Source of the DNA: Phocaeicola dorei
GTDB taxonomy: Bacteria; Bacteroidota; Bacteroidia; Bacteroidales; Bacteroidaceae
Assembly: GCF_013009555.1 (NCBI RefSeq)
Contig: NZ_CP046176.1
Coordinates: 2,015,501 to 2,079,500, forward strand
Reading direction: 5' to 3'
DNA: 64,000 nt
Positions within the stretch are counted from its first letter, which is position 1. Every line of letters starts with the position of its first letter. Position numbers and translations under genes: made by a program. Below, one piece after another: positions 18,086-27,213 of the stretch. Below the pieces are notes generated by a model that saw only the letters and a program-made list of their open reading frames with translations, did no database searches and had not been told where the DNA came from.

Positions 18086-19255
18086 ATGACTAAGAAGATT
18101 TTATTGCTGGGTTCCGGCGAATTAGGTAAAGAATTCGTCATTGCGGCAAAACGTAAAGGGCAGTATGTTATTGCTTGCGACTCTTACGCAGGTGCTCCGG
18201 CCATGCAGGTGGCTGATGAATTTGAAGTGTTCAGTATGCTTGACGGTGATGCATTGGATGCTGTGGTAGCCAAACACAAGCCGGATATAATTGTGCCTGA
18301 AATTGAAGCTATCCGTACCGAACGTCTGTATCATTTGGAACAGGAAGGTATCCAAGTAGTGCCGAGTGCCCGTGCTGTGAATTTCACGATGAACCGTAAG
18401 GCTATTCGTGATTTGGCAGCTAAGGAATTAGGATTAAAGACAGCCAAATATTTCTATGCCAAGTCTTTGGAAGAATTGAGGGAGGCCGCAAGAGAGATTG
18501 GTTTTCCTTGTGTGGTGAAGCCTTTGATGTCTTCATCCGGCAAAGGCCAGTCTTTGGTCAAGAGCGCAGATGAGTTGGAACAGGCATGGCATTATGGGTG
18601 TGAAGGCAGTCGTGGAGATATTAAAGAATTGATCATTGAGGAGTTTATTCAGTTCGATAGTGAGATAACTTTGCTCACCGTCACTCAGAAAAACGGTCCT
18701 ACTTTGTTCTGTCCGCCTATCGGACATGTACAGAAAGGAGGAGATTATAGAGAAAGTTTCCAACCGGCACATATTGATCCCGAACATTTGAAGGAAGCGC
18801 AACGTATGGCTGATAAGGTAACGGCAGCTCTGACTGGTGCGGGAATCTGGGGAGTTGAATTTTTCTTGAGTCATGAAAACGGAGTTTATTTCTCCGAGCT
18901 TTCTCCCCGTCCGCATGATACCGGAATGGTGACTTTGGCAGGTACTCAGAATTTAAATGAGTTTGAGTTGCATCTGCGGGCGGTGTTAGGACTTCCTATT
19001 CCTGAAATTACACAAGAACGCATAGGGGCCAGTGCAGTGATTCTTTCTCCTATTGCCAGCAAGGAAGCTCCCCGTTATCGTGGTGAGGAAGAAGTTTGTA
19101 AGGAGACAAATACTTATCTCCGTATTTTTGGTAAACCTTATACAAAATTGAATCGCCGTATGGGGGTTGTGGTTTGTTATGCTCCTAATGGCAGTGACTT
19201 GGACGCTCTGCGTGACAAATGCAAGGCTGTTGCTGCAAAGGTAGAGGTGTATTAA
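18086..19255 (+). CDS. purT: Formate-dependent phosphoribosylglycinamide formyltransferase (PurT)
   Basis: 389 residues from the ATG at 18086; E. coli PurT has 392. An upstream ATG at 18029 is in frame but adds 19 unrelated residues. PurT is an ATP-grasp ligase that makes formyl-GAR from formate, ATP and GAR in de novo purine synthesis. Seen: N-terminal nucleotide fold ([17 protein letters not shown]), ATP-grasp loop [11 protein letters not shown], and the metal-binding [24 protein letters not shown]. Using formate directly suits an anaerobe that makes formate. It has its own promoter and terminator. Confidence 0.96.
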   Translation: MTKKILLLGSGELGKEFVIAAKRKGQYVIACDSYAGAPAMQVADEFEVFSMLDGDALDAVVAKHKPDIIVPEIEAIRTERLYHLEQEGIQVVPSARAVNFTMNRKAIRDLAAKELGLKTAKYFYAKSLEELREAAREIGFPCVVKPLMSSSGKGQSLVKSADELEQAWHYGCEGSRGDIKELIIEEFIQFDSEITLLTVTQKNGPTLFCPPIGHVQKGGDYRESFQPAHIDPEHLKEAQRMADKVTAALTGAGIWGVEFFLSHENGVYFSELSPRPHDTGMVTLAGTQNLNEFELHLRAVLGLPIPEITQERIGASAVILSPIASKEAPRYRGEEEVCKETNTYLRIFGKPYTKLNRRMGVVVCYAPNGSDLDALRDKCKAVAAKVEVY

Positions 19256-19284
19256 TATCTTGTATTGATGGATATAAAATAAAG

Positions 19285-19313
19285 GTCCGGGCTTTCCCAA
19301 GTCCGGACTTTTT
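19285..19313 (+). terminator. purT terminator
   Basis: GTCCGGGCTT (19285-19294) pairs with AAGTCCGGAC (19299-19308) with one G-U, followed by TTTTT. The remainder of the gap to 19560 is AT-rich and shows nothing else I can support. Confidence 0.85.
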
Positions 19314-19573
19314 GTTGTTCCGAAGGTATGCTTCCCTGGAACAAGGTTTTATAGTCTCTCTTTTGTGACTAACATTACAGAGAAATAATAATAGAGAGAA
19401 CTCCACATCAATGGTTACGGTATAATAAGATAAATTCTTTTTGGCAAAATTGCAACATTTAATAATCTCAGACAATACCTACAAATAATGATTTTGATAG
19501 ATACCTTTTCTACTTTCGTTTATTATAGCTATAAATAGGGATGTCTGACTGTCCAGAATACCTATATCATGCG

Positions 19574-19605
19574 ATTGCACAGACAGATGGCAAACCTTAT
19601 CTTTG
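19574..19605 (+). promoter_or_regulatory. Promoter of a possible small RNA
   Basis: ATTG (19574-19577), 20 bases, TATCTTTG (19598-19605) is a near-consensus Bacteroides promoter with ideal spacing and no coding gene downstream. Confidence 0.6.
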
Positions 19606-19610
19606 CATTG

Positions 19611-19700
19611 TAAATAAGTCATATAAAAATTACGTAAACCACAAGTTAGTTATTAGTTAGTAGTCTCCCTGCGAAGTGATTCGCGGGGAGTGCTTCTTTT
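19611..19700 (+). ncRNA. Candidate small RNA of about 85-90 nt
   Basis: Begins just after the promoter at 19574-19605 and ends with a terminator hairpin (CTCCCTGCGAA 19665-19675, loop GTGA, TTCGCGGGGAG 19680-19690) followed by a U-rich tail. There is no ATG-initiated ORF of any length between them. The next gene is on the opposite strand, ending at 19798. Not matched to any known family. Confidence 0.45.
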
Positions 19701-19797
19701 ATGGGGTAATTTCCTTTTTTTATAGTGTTTCAGGTTCTTTGTCCAAGTTGGTTTCTATTTGTTTCGGAAAGGATAGCTTTTCATTGATGGATGAGGG

Positions 19798-22050
19798 CTA
19801 TCCGTTTGCGTAGCTATGCATTCCTCCTAACAGAAAATTCACTCCGAAGTAAGTAATCAGTACTGTTATAAAAGCAGTTATACAGAAAACATGAAAAAAC
19901 ATGGTGCGATGAAACCATGGCAGTGATCTCGGATGCAGTGCCAAGGCATATACCAGCATGGTGATTAAGGCCCATACTTCTTTAGGATCCCATCCCCAAT
20001 AGCGTCCCCATGATACGTTTGCCCATACAGCACCAATGAAAATACCGATAGCGAGTAAGAAAATTGCCGGATAAAGAATTATTTGGCTTATTATCTGCAA
20101 TCGTTCTATTTGTTCTTTGCATTCTTTCTGTGATTGGTGGAGTATGACCGCTGTTACACCATTCAGCATGATAAATGCCAGCAGCGAATAAGCGATCATG
20201 ATAACTACTACGTGGATACTCAATAATGGAGATTGCAGAACCGGCATCAGTTGTGTGATTTGTGGGTTTGATTCTCCCAGCATGGATACCATCAGCGTAA
20301 GTCCGCAAAGCAGGAAACCGAAAGGGAGCAACATTGCGAATTTACGTTGTAGCAGAAAAGTGAGCAATAGCGTACACCATGCCATGAACTGCATGGTTTC
20401 GAAGCCGTTGGACAATGGCAGATGATTGCTCACATAACCACGCAGGCAGATAGCAGCCGACAAATAGGTAAAAACAATCCATAGCAAAATATTCAATATT
20501 ATGATTGCCTTCCGGCTTGTTCTCTTTTGCGATGCCATGCAATGGCAATAATAGATAAAACATATCAGGCCGATGCAAATACATGCCATGGCGACAGATT
20601 TGCTATAATCAAATTGATTATATATTTTCTCAGCCTTGAATTTATTATCTGCAGGAAGCAGTCCGTCACACTCTTTCTGCTGGTATTTCTTGATTTTTTC
20701 TAATAACAGGCAGGCATCATTGTACTTTTTCATCACAATCATTTCGTTTACATAACTCATAGATTTACGAATGAATACCCATTTGTCATTATCCATATCT
20801 TGAGGTAATTGGTCGCTTTGCGAATACCATTCCAATGTCTTTCCGGCTATATTGCGACAAGGGAATATTTTCATCATGGCACCGGTACATACTAAATTGA
20901 TGATATTGAATTTCTCATCAGCTTCTTCTATGCCTCGTTTGTCAGTCACCTGTTCTCCTGAACGGATATGGTTCATCATTTTTTCCAGCTTGTATTCATT
21001 AATGGTACTGATATAGTCTTTCAGCCTGGCGTAATTCCCTTCTATTTCCAGTAATTTACGGGCTTCATTACTCTTGATTCGTATAATTGGTTCATTTTTC
21101 CAACTGTCATAATAAAACAGCCATCCGGTAAGTACTTCTTCTGGTGTCAGTCCTTTATATGAGGAACTACCGTAAAGTTTGACTGTAAAATCACGGGCAA
21201 AGGTTTGTAAAGGACAGATACGGTTGTTGTATAAAATATATAAATCTCCAAAATGTTCGGCTACTTCGCGCGGAAGCACCTTGGGGGATGGACTGTTTGC
21301 TTTGAGAAAATTACTGTTGAGACTGAATGCGAATAAAAGCAAGATGACTGTCAAGCTTCTGTGTAGCAAAGGGCTTTTCAGCAGTTGGCGGAACCGACTT
21401 TGCGGGCTGAAGAAAAAGAAAACGGTGGAAAGTAGCAATAAAGTATATCCTGCATAAGTGATTCCTATGCCATAAGGATCATGAGATACACTAAATACGC
21501 TTCCTTCATTATCTTCACTGTAGCCTGATTGATAAAAGCGATAGTGCTGGTATGAAAATATATGATTCATGGAAACCTTCCCCTGTATCTGGCGGTGGCA
21601 GTCTTTGTCTGCTACTGAAATATGACTGATAAAGTCCATTGGAGCCAAGGTTCCTTTGTAATAAATAATTTCAAATTGGTTTAGTGTGATGCTGAAAGGT
21701 AGCTGGTGGGAAATTCCTTTGGAATCGGTGAAAGAGGTCTGTTGTTCTCCTTGGCGGACACGCATAGTGCCTTGTTCTCCATATATCCATGTGGTGAATG
21801 CCCCTGCCAATATAAAGAGAAGAGAAAGATGAAGCAAAAAAATAACAGGCTGACGATGCAGTTTGCTTTTTATGATGTATAATAAGGAAGTAATTGCGGT
21901 TACTCCCCATAAAATGACAAAAGGTACGGAACTGTAGATATACTCGTTTACAAAGTCCGTACCATATATTTTTTCCAATATAGTAGCTATAGTAAGAATC
22001 AGAAGTAATATGCCTAGCAGACTGAAGGCAGTTCGTTTTAATAATTTCAT
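19798..22050 (-). CDS. Fused ResB-CcsA cytochrome c maturation protein
   Basis: 750 residues from the ATG at 22050 (MKLLKRTAFSLL); an in-frame ATG at 22104 adds 18 residues that look non-structural. The N-terminal 230 residues hold four membrane helices and a periplasmic ResB-like segment; a long periplasmic region follows (about 250-475); the C-terminal part is CcsA, with the haem-binding tryptophan motif WANVSWGRYWGWDPKEVWAL cut here as WGRYWGWDPKEVW, and flanking His residues in SIHVVV and FFHVFC. System II proteins of this kind export haem and attach it to CxxCH apocytochromes. It closes the porin-imelysin-DHOR operon, whose DHOR is a plausible client. Confidence 0.88.
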   Translation of the reverse strand: MKLLKRTAFSLLGILLLILTIATILEKIYGTDFVNEYIYSSVPFVILWGVTAITSLLYIIKSKLHRQPVIFLLHLSLLFILAGAFTTWIYGEQGTMRVRQGEQQTSFTDSKGISHQLPFSITLNQFEIIYYKGTLAPMDFISHISVADKDCHRQIQGKVSMNHIFSYQHYRFYQSGYSEDNEGSVFSVSHDPYGIGITYAGYTLLLLSTVFFFFSPQSRFRQLLKSPLLHRSLTVILLLFAFSLNSNFLKANSPSPKVLPREVAEHFGDLYILYNNRICPLQTFARDFTVKLYGSSSYKGLTPEEVLTGWLFYYDSWKNEPIIRIKSNEARKLLEIEGNYARLKDYISTINEYKLEKMMNHIRSGEQVTDKRGIEEADEKFNIINLVCTGAMMKIFPCRNIAGKTLEWYSQSDQLPQDMDNDKWVFIRKSMSYVNEMIVMKKYNDACLLLEKIKKYQQKECDGLLPADNKFKAEKIYNQFDYSKSVAMACICIGLICFIYYCHCMASQKRTSRKAIIILNILLWIVFTYLSAAICLRGYVSNHLPLSNGFETMQFMAWCTLLLTFLLQRKFAMLLPFGFLLCGLTLMVSMLGESNPQITQLMPVLQSPLLSIHVVVIMIAYSLLAFIMLNGVTAVILHQSQKECKEQIERLQIISQIILYPAIFLLAIGIFIGAVWANVSWGRYWGWDPKEVWALITMLVYALALHPRSLPWFHRTMFFHVFCITAFITVLITYFGVNFLLGGMHSYANG

Positions 22051-22169
22051 GTAGTTATAATTTTCTGAAAGATAACCAGAAGGTGAATCTTGAATTTGTC
22101 TCATCCCCCTGAATGTCCTGTCATATTATTGGTGATAGGATTCAGGAGGGAGACAATCTGTTTCATTGC

Positions 22170-23789
22170 TTAAATGGCATCAATAAATTTGACGATGGCG
22201 TCACGATCTTCTTTACTGAGTTCGCGGAACTTGTCAATGCTCCAGCGTGCGTCACTATTTGAAGCTCCATGCCACATAATGGCTTCAATGACATTACGTG
22301 CACGACAGTCATGCAAACGGTCGCTGTGTCCGGCACAGATTAAGGAAAGTCCGCGTCCCCAAAGAGGAGTGGTACGGCACCATCCCGTGCGGATATTGTT
22401 CTTCATTTCCAGGCGGTGTTGAACCATATCTGAATATGGCCAGATAGTTTGGTGTGGATAGCGTGGCAGACGGCTGTCACCATCTTTGAAGTATCCGTTC
22501 GGATCGGGATAATTATCGTCTCCTGTAGTCCATGACGGACGATGGCAGGTAGCACAGCCTATTTCACGGAATAATTTGTGACCTCTCTGAACTGTTTCGT
22601 CATCCAGATTCCGTGCGGCAGGAACTGCCAGTCCTCTGTGCCATATCATGAAGTTTACATAATCTTCGTCTGTCATTTCCACCGGAAGTTCCTTATTCAT
22701 CAGATAGTTGTATATATCTTGTTCTACATTACCGGTCTGTTTCCATTCAGGGAAATAGTTATAAAAATCTTTTTGTACATCCGGGTCTTTGGAGGCTGTT
22801 TTGGCATACGTGTCAGTCATGTAGTGATAACGGCGGTCACTACGGGTAACATTGGTGATGTTCCAGATTGCATTGGCACCGGGACCATCCTGTATGGAAG
22901 ATCTGGTCAAAGCGTAAGTATAACGTTTGGGATATTGTTTACCTGTAAGTCCCTTATAGAGTGAAGTCCACTCTCCGTTTGCGAAGATGGCTGGATTCAA
23001 TTTTACACCTGCTTTTTCCTGACGTGCATATTCTGCTTTCAACGAATCATCGGGAATGGCATCTAGTAATCCGGTTCCGTAGATACCAATGGTAGATTCC
23101 AGCAAAACTACTACATCAGAGTAGTTGACAGGGGTGACAACTTGATTATAAGTAGCCTCCAAAGGTACGTAGTATGCATCTTGAGGAATAGTCACTTCCG
23201 GATAGATCAGACTGTATGTTTCTCCGTCAGGAAATTTATTTCCCCATTCGTCTGTGTAAGGCAGCCAGTCTATTTTTATCTTATCTTCATCTATTGGTGC
23301 TTTGAAAGGGGCTACAGCTTTGGTTTGAGGCATTCCCGTTAAAGAACTTAGGTAGTTATCCTTTCCATCGGTCACAACAAGTAGATATCCATTTCCCCAG
23401 TCATCAGCACGATAACGGTCTACCCGTTTGCCATGACCGTATCCGGGGTGGCAGTTCATACATGAATTGCGGATATAAAGCGGTCCCAAACCATTGAAAG
23501 GTTTGGAATTCTGCGTATAAGAACGTTCAAAGAAATATTCCCCATATTTGAATTTGTCGGTCATACCTGCATTTTCCGTTGCAGGAGTAGGATCTTCATA
23601 AGCAGAAGCGGAATTGTTGAAGGTTGTACCCAATTCTCCGCCTGCATAGGTCTCTACATTTACGTTGATATCAGGATTGACTTCCGGAGATTTGTTTTCC
23701 GGATTGTCATCGTCATTACAGGCTGTTAGCGAGAGCATTGTAAGGCCGCATAGAGCAGCAAGCCAGTGTATTTTAAATAACTTATTCAT
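22170..23789 (-). CDS. Di-haem oxidoreductase (DHOR, peroxidase-like) lipoprotein
   Basis: 539 residues. Lipoprotein signal with Cys24 (LTAC). Two c-type haem sites are seen: C110-M-N-C-H114 in NSCMNCHPGYGHG and C412-A-T-C-H416 in EIGCATCHRP. The layout fits the DHOR family (PF06537, once called thiol oxidoreductase), related to MauG and cytochrome c peroxidases. It should sit in the periplasm or outer membrane and exchange electrons with a partner. Position next to an imelysin lipoprotein and a ResB-CcsA maturation protein suggests a joint role in metal or haem redox handling. Actual substrate unknown. Confidence 0.88.
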   Translation of the reverse strand: MNKLFKIHWLAALCGLTMLSLTACNDDDNPENKSPEVNPDINVNVETYAGGELGTTFNNSASAYEDPTPATENAGMTDKFKYGEYFFERSYTQNSKPFNGLGPLYIRNSCMNCHPGYGHGKRVDRYRADDWGNGYLLVVTDGKDNYLSSLTGMPQTKAVAPFKAPIDEDKIKIDWLPYTDEWGNKFPDGETYSLIYPEVTIPQDAYYVPLEATYNQVVTPVNYSDVVVLLESTIGIYGTGLLDAIPDDSLKAEYARQEKAGVKLNPAIFANGEWTSLYKGLTGKQYPKRYTYALTRSSIQDGPGANAIWNITNVTRSDRRYHYMTDTYAKTASKDPDVQKDFYNYFPEWKQTGNVEQDIYNYLMNKELPVEMTDEDYVNFMIWHRGLAVPAARNLDDETVQRGHKLFREIGCATCHRPSWTTGDDNYPDPNGYFKDGDSRLPRYPHQTIWPYSDMVQHRLEMKNNIRTGWCRTTPLWGRGLSLICAGHSDRLHDCRARNVIEAIMWHGASNSDARWSIDKFRELSKEDRDAIVKFIDAI

Positions 23790-23809
23790 ATAAGAATGTT
23801 TAAAGTTAG

Positions 23810-24007
23810 TTACTTTTCAAATTTATATACCAAAGAATCTACATAAGGTTGTCCTCCCCCGGTCTTTTTCACTATCATGTCTGTTGTAGAGGGGACATCC
23901 GGCAGCACAAAGCCGGTGCTTGGAGCGAATGTAAAATCACCATCTACAGCAAAAGATAGTACAATAGACCTTTTCCGGACACCCTCTTGCAGATCCTTTG
24001 TGGTCAT
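23810..24007 (-). CDS. Small ORF (65 aa) inside the imelysin-DHOR operon
   Basis: 65 residues, starting 18 bases after the imelysin stop and ending 20 bases before the DHOR start, so the spacing fits a real operon member. It has no signal peptide and no motif that I know; the sequence DGDFTFAPSTGF and ending SLVYKFEK look like beta strands from the end of a larger periplasmic domain. It may therefore be the remnant of a truncated gene or a genuine small protein. Confidence 0.45.
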   Translation of the reverse strand: MTTKDLQEGVRKRSIVLSFAVDGDFTFAPSTGFVLPDVPSTTDMIVKKTGGGQPYVDSLVYKFEK

Positions 24008-24025
24008 TGGGGTAAACAGTTCTTT

Positions 24026-25207
24026 TTAATTGTTTCTTAAAACTGTTTTAACATCAGACAATATGGCATCAAGATCCTGACAAGCTTTAATTGCTTCACC
24101 TGCACTTGGATCTTTAATATTGTTTACAAATGGAGCTGCCATGGCATTGATTTTGGTCAGAGCATTGTTTATGGCATTTACAACTTTTGTATCCAGTTCT
24201 TTATCTACTCCGGCAATATAGTTGTGTAGTGAGTTGGTTTCGTCACGTTCATTTTCTATACCGCCCATGTAAGCATTCTGAATACTGATGATGTTGTCAT
24301 AAAAGTCTAGAATGGACTTGTGACTGTATGGTGATTCTATATAAGCAGGGTCTTCTCCGCTATAAGGTTTTCCTATTTTAGAAGTTCCTACTTCATCTGC
24401 GATAGTCTTGCAGCCGTCAATGATAGCTTGCATGGCCAATGTCCAGCTGGCGTATGTACTACCTGCTTTTCCTGCATTCAGCATATTCTCACCATAAGAA
24501 TATTCACCACTGTTTACAGTGTAAGGCAGTTCTAACTCATTTGCGACTTTAGCGACACGGTCGGCATTGACAGCACTTTCGCCTCTCCATGAAAGTTCCA
24601 GCTGCCAGCAACGGTTACGCAAATCACCAGCTACAGCTACGGCGTAAGTCAGATGTAAGTCACTGATTTTAGAAACTGATTTGGGGCTACCATCTTCGAA
24701 AAGGATGTATTCAATACCATGAAATCCTAATAAAGAATTACCCAATTTCTCGCCGGCATAAATATCTCCGTCTTCACCACCCATTGCTTCTACCTGTTCC
24801 GTATTTTTCAGTGCGGTCTGTAATCCGTCCAAGTCCAAAGGCCATGAGTCAATATGCGGGTCGATACCGAAATCGGTAGCTGCCCCATACAGGAAAGCTT
24901 CACTCTTTTCCCACCATGCACGTGCTTCAAGGAAGGTTTCGCAGGTAGCTTTTACATTTGCATCAGTCTTGCTGCTTTTTAATGCTTGTAAATCTTTTAC
25001 TAGCTGTTCGGTTTCATCAGCCAGGTTCTTGTAAGTAACATATACCGTGTGATCAAGATACTGTTTTGCGATTGCTTCGAATTTTGCATCTGTTTCGGAC
25101 GTACCGGTATCCGGAGTCGGATCATCGTTATCACTGCATGCGCTGAAACTGCAACTCATCATTGTTGCTACAGCAACAAGTAAGGGGAATTTTAACAAAC
25201 TTTTCAT
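24026..25207 (-). CDS. Imelysin family (M75-like) lipoprotein
   Basis: 393 residues. Lipoprotein signal with Cys24 (FSAC) and an acidic linker. The imelysin helical bundle carries the family signature GFHGIE (161-166, G-x-H-x-x-E), preceded by ARAWWEKSEAFLYG (95-108). Imelysins such as IrpA and the EfeO M75 domain are surface or periplasmic proteins used in iron acquisition; despite the name, proteolysis is not generally supported. Here it lies between a porin and a di-haem oxidoreductase, so it probably binds iron or haem for that module. No EfeU permease is adjacent. Confidence 0.93.
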   Translation of the reverse strand: MKSLLKFPLLVAVATMMSCSFSACSDNDDPTPDTGTSETDAKFEAIAKQYLDHTVYVTYKNLADETEQLVKDLQALKSSKTDANVKATCETFLEARAWWEKSEAFLYGAATDFGIDPHIDSWPLDLDGLQTALKNTEQVEAMGGEDGDIYAGEKLGNSLLGFHGIEYILFEDGSPKSVSKISDLHLTYAVAVAGDLRNRCWQLELSWRGESAVNADRVAKVANELELPYTVNSGEYSYGENMLNAGKAGSTYASWTLAMQAIIDGCKTIADEVGTSKIGKPYSGEDPAYIESPYSHKSILDFYDNIISIQNAYMGGIENERDETNSLHNYIAGVDKELDTKVVNAINNALTKINAMAAPFVNNIKDPSAGEAIKACQDLDAILSDVKTVLRNN

Positions 25208-25240
25208 ACCTATTTAATTTTAAAAAATGAATAATCGGGT

Positions 25241-26575
25241 TTATTTAATGAAAAATCCTGCATAAGCTATGCCCAATGAAAAAGAGGGTTCGTTATTATA
25301 CTGGCTTTTCAAGAAGCGTTTTGAGTATTCGGCTTTTACTACGATGTCTTTCATAGGATAGTAGTTCAAACCGACGGCCATGCGTTGTTTTTTAGTCCAT
25401 TCATATTTGCTGAAACCTTTAGCAGCCTTATGATATGAGTCATAGTATTCATATCGTCCAAATACATATAGTTTTTTACCATTGTCTCTCATTTTCTTTA
25501 CTTGAGAAAAAATATCATATCCTGCCTCGATTCCGGCGGCAATGGCTGTCTTGCCCACGGCTGTGTGAGGATAAGGGGACTGTGTGCTATTGTCTTGGCT
25601 TTTGTTGTGAGTGGAGATCAGATCAGCGTCTCCCAAATGGCCATAATCAAAATTGCCGCGTACTACCCAGTTATGATCATTATAATCAAAGTCGAATGCA
25701 CCTATGACCACTGTTCCTTTCACATCTTTATATTTGGTGGATTTTTCATCTTTAATAATGTCGTTTTGGAAACTGTTACCTATATAGCCGCTTATTCCCA
25801 TACGCAATCCTTTGACAGAGTAATTGTCGATACGTGCCGCTCCTGCCAGATTGTTGGCTACTTTAAATTCATAGGCTGATGCAGAACCATCATGAATCCA
25901 TCCGCTATGATTGAACATATTAGCATTCAATGCGGGAATAACCATTGCCTCATAACGCCAGTCACCTATACGCCCCCATACACTAAGACCGGTTTCATGC
26001 CATGTGCAAGGCATTATTGTGTTTTCACCTTCAGGACGATATACTGTAAAGAACTGAGTGGGAAGATGGGCGTTGTTTATTTGTCCTATCGGCACGATGA
26101 TGTGCCCTGCGCGGATATTGAAGCCCGAGCAAAAAGATTTCTGAATCCAGAACTGCTCCAAAGCCACTTCACCCCCACGTTCTATTTCTTTTTCAAATTC
26201 TCCGGCTTCTTCGTCTTCTACTTCTATAGCCGATTCTGTTCCTCCGTGTTCAAACTCTATTTCACTACCCATGCTCCATCCTTTTCCGAAATCGTAGCCA
26301 ATCATGATTACTACATGAGGTAAGTCTACGCGTCCGTGTCCGTCAGAGTCTTTGTAACTGTCTGCTTTAGAATAGCGGTACATATTGTCACTATAAAAGT
26401 TACGTGTGTACACTGCTTCTCCGTAACCTCCCAATGTTAGCCGGGATTTTTTTTTAGGTTCTTCCTCCGTAGTTTTCTCTGTGTTATCCTTATCTATACT
26501 TATTGCTTTTTCTGCATAACTGTTTGCAAGACAGGCCGACAAGCATAATGAGAACAATAAAACCTTTCTTTTCAT
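25241..26575 (-). CDS. Outer-membrane porin heading imelysin-DHOR operon
   Basis: 444 residues from ATG 26575. A longer frame from 26611 is ruled out because the promoter -7 box covers 26609-26616. Signal peptide MKRKVLLFSLCLSACLANSYA, then a charged linker (EEEPKKKSRLTLGGYGEAVY) and a long beta-barrel with alternating aromatic strands, ending SLGIAYAGFFIK. It resembles phosphate-selective-porin-like channels found in Bacteroidetes (YGEAVYTRNF, HVVIMIGYDFGKGWSMGSEIEFEHGG). As first gene of the operon it probably admits the ligand handled by the imelysin and DHOR proteins. Confidence 0.8.
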   Translation of the reverse strand: MKRKVLLFSLCLSACLANSYAEKAISIDKDNTEKTTEEEPKKKSRLTLGGYGEAVYTRNFYSDNMYRYSKADSYKDSDGHGRVDLPHVVIMIGYDFGKGWSMGSEIEFEHGGTESAIEVEDEEAGEFEKEIERGGEVALEQFWIQKSFCSGFNIRAGHIIVPIGQINNAHLPTQFFTVYRPEGENTIMPCTWHETGLSVWGRIGDWRYEAMVIPALNANMFNHSGWIHDGSASAYEFKVANNLAGAARIDNYSVKGLRMGISGYIGNSFQNDIIKDEKSTKYKDVKGTVVIGAFDFDYNDHNWVVRGNFDYGHLGDADLISTHNKSQDNSTQSPYPHTAVGKTAIAAGIEAGYDIFSQVKKMRDNGKKLYVFGRYEYYDSYHKAAKGFSKYEWTKKQRMAVGLNYYPMKDIVVKAEYSKRFLKSQYNNEPSFSLGIAYAGFFIK

Positions 26576-26608
26576 TTTTGCTTTAATTTTTATAATTTTA
26601 AATCGGTG

Positions 26609-26640
26609 CAAAGTTATGGGAGGTTAAAAGGGTGGGCAAT
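26609..26640 (-). promoter_or_regulatory. Promoter of porin-imelysin-DHOR-CcsA operon
   Basis: On the minus strand: ATTG (26640-26637), 20 bases, TAACTTTG (26616-26609). The start point would be near 26602, giving a leader of about 27 bases before the ATG at 26575. Confidence 0.7.
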
Positions 26641-26970
26641 ACCTAAAAATGGGTATTATTTTATGAAAATTGGTAATGAGTAGGTATTAAAGCTTGAATG
26701 ATGCTGTCCGGAAAGGTTTATTACCCTGTTTTTCAGTTGTAAAATGATGCATTAAAATTTAAGATGGCAAAATAATAGTCTGTTTTAGTCTTTCCACATA
26801 TGGCCAGATGCATATCTTCTTGCCACATGCTTTTTTACCTTTTTAAAAGAAGGGTGTTAGGGGATTTTTCTCTGTAAAGAGTGCATAGCCTTGTAATCAG
26901 ATTCATCCTTAAAAGATCTTGTTTGTATCCCTAACCCTTTCCTGCCGTGTGGTTAAGGTTTTTCTTCCTG

Positions 26971-27064
26971 CTTGTTTTATCTCCGCAAGCCTTTGGAGTT
27001 ATCTCCATAGGCTTTGGAGTTAACTCCATAGTCTTGGGAGATAACTCCAAAGGCTATGGAGATA
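26971..27064. repeat. 21-bp palindromic tandem repeat, about 4.5 units
   Basis: Units start at 26971 (degenerate), 26991, 27012, 27033 and 27054 (partial). The consensus CTTTGGAGTTAACTCCATAG is itself a palindrome around GGAGTTAACTCC. The period is exactly 21 bases in the three good units. The array lies in the 600-bp gap between the rhomboid gene (ends 27214, minus strand) and the porin operon promoter. The rest of that gap is AT-rich and holds nothing else I can name. Confidence 0.75.
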
Positions 27065-27213
27065 GAATATATCTGTATAAAAAGGTTTAATCTGAAGATA
27101 GAAAAGACTTATACAATAGGGAGGATATGAACATTCATTTAATTCCGTTAGCGGGTTATTGCTTCTTTCAGCCCTTCCGGCCCTTTGAACTTCATGGTGG
27201 CGGAAAGATTGAT

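Noticed and set aside
26576..26611. Upstream start for the porin gene
   Set aside because: The promoter -7 box spans 26609-26616, so the ATG at 26611 would not be on the transcript; the signal peptide begins at 26575.
26971..27064. CRISPR array
   Set aside because: Units are contiguous with no spacers, each unit is palindromic, and no cas genes are in the window.
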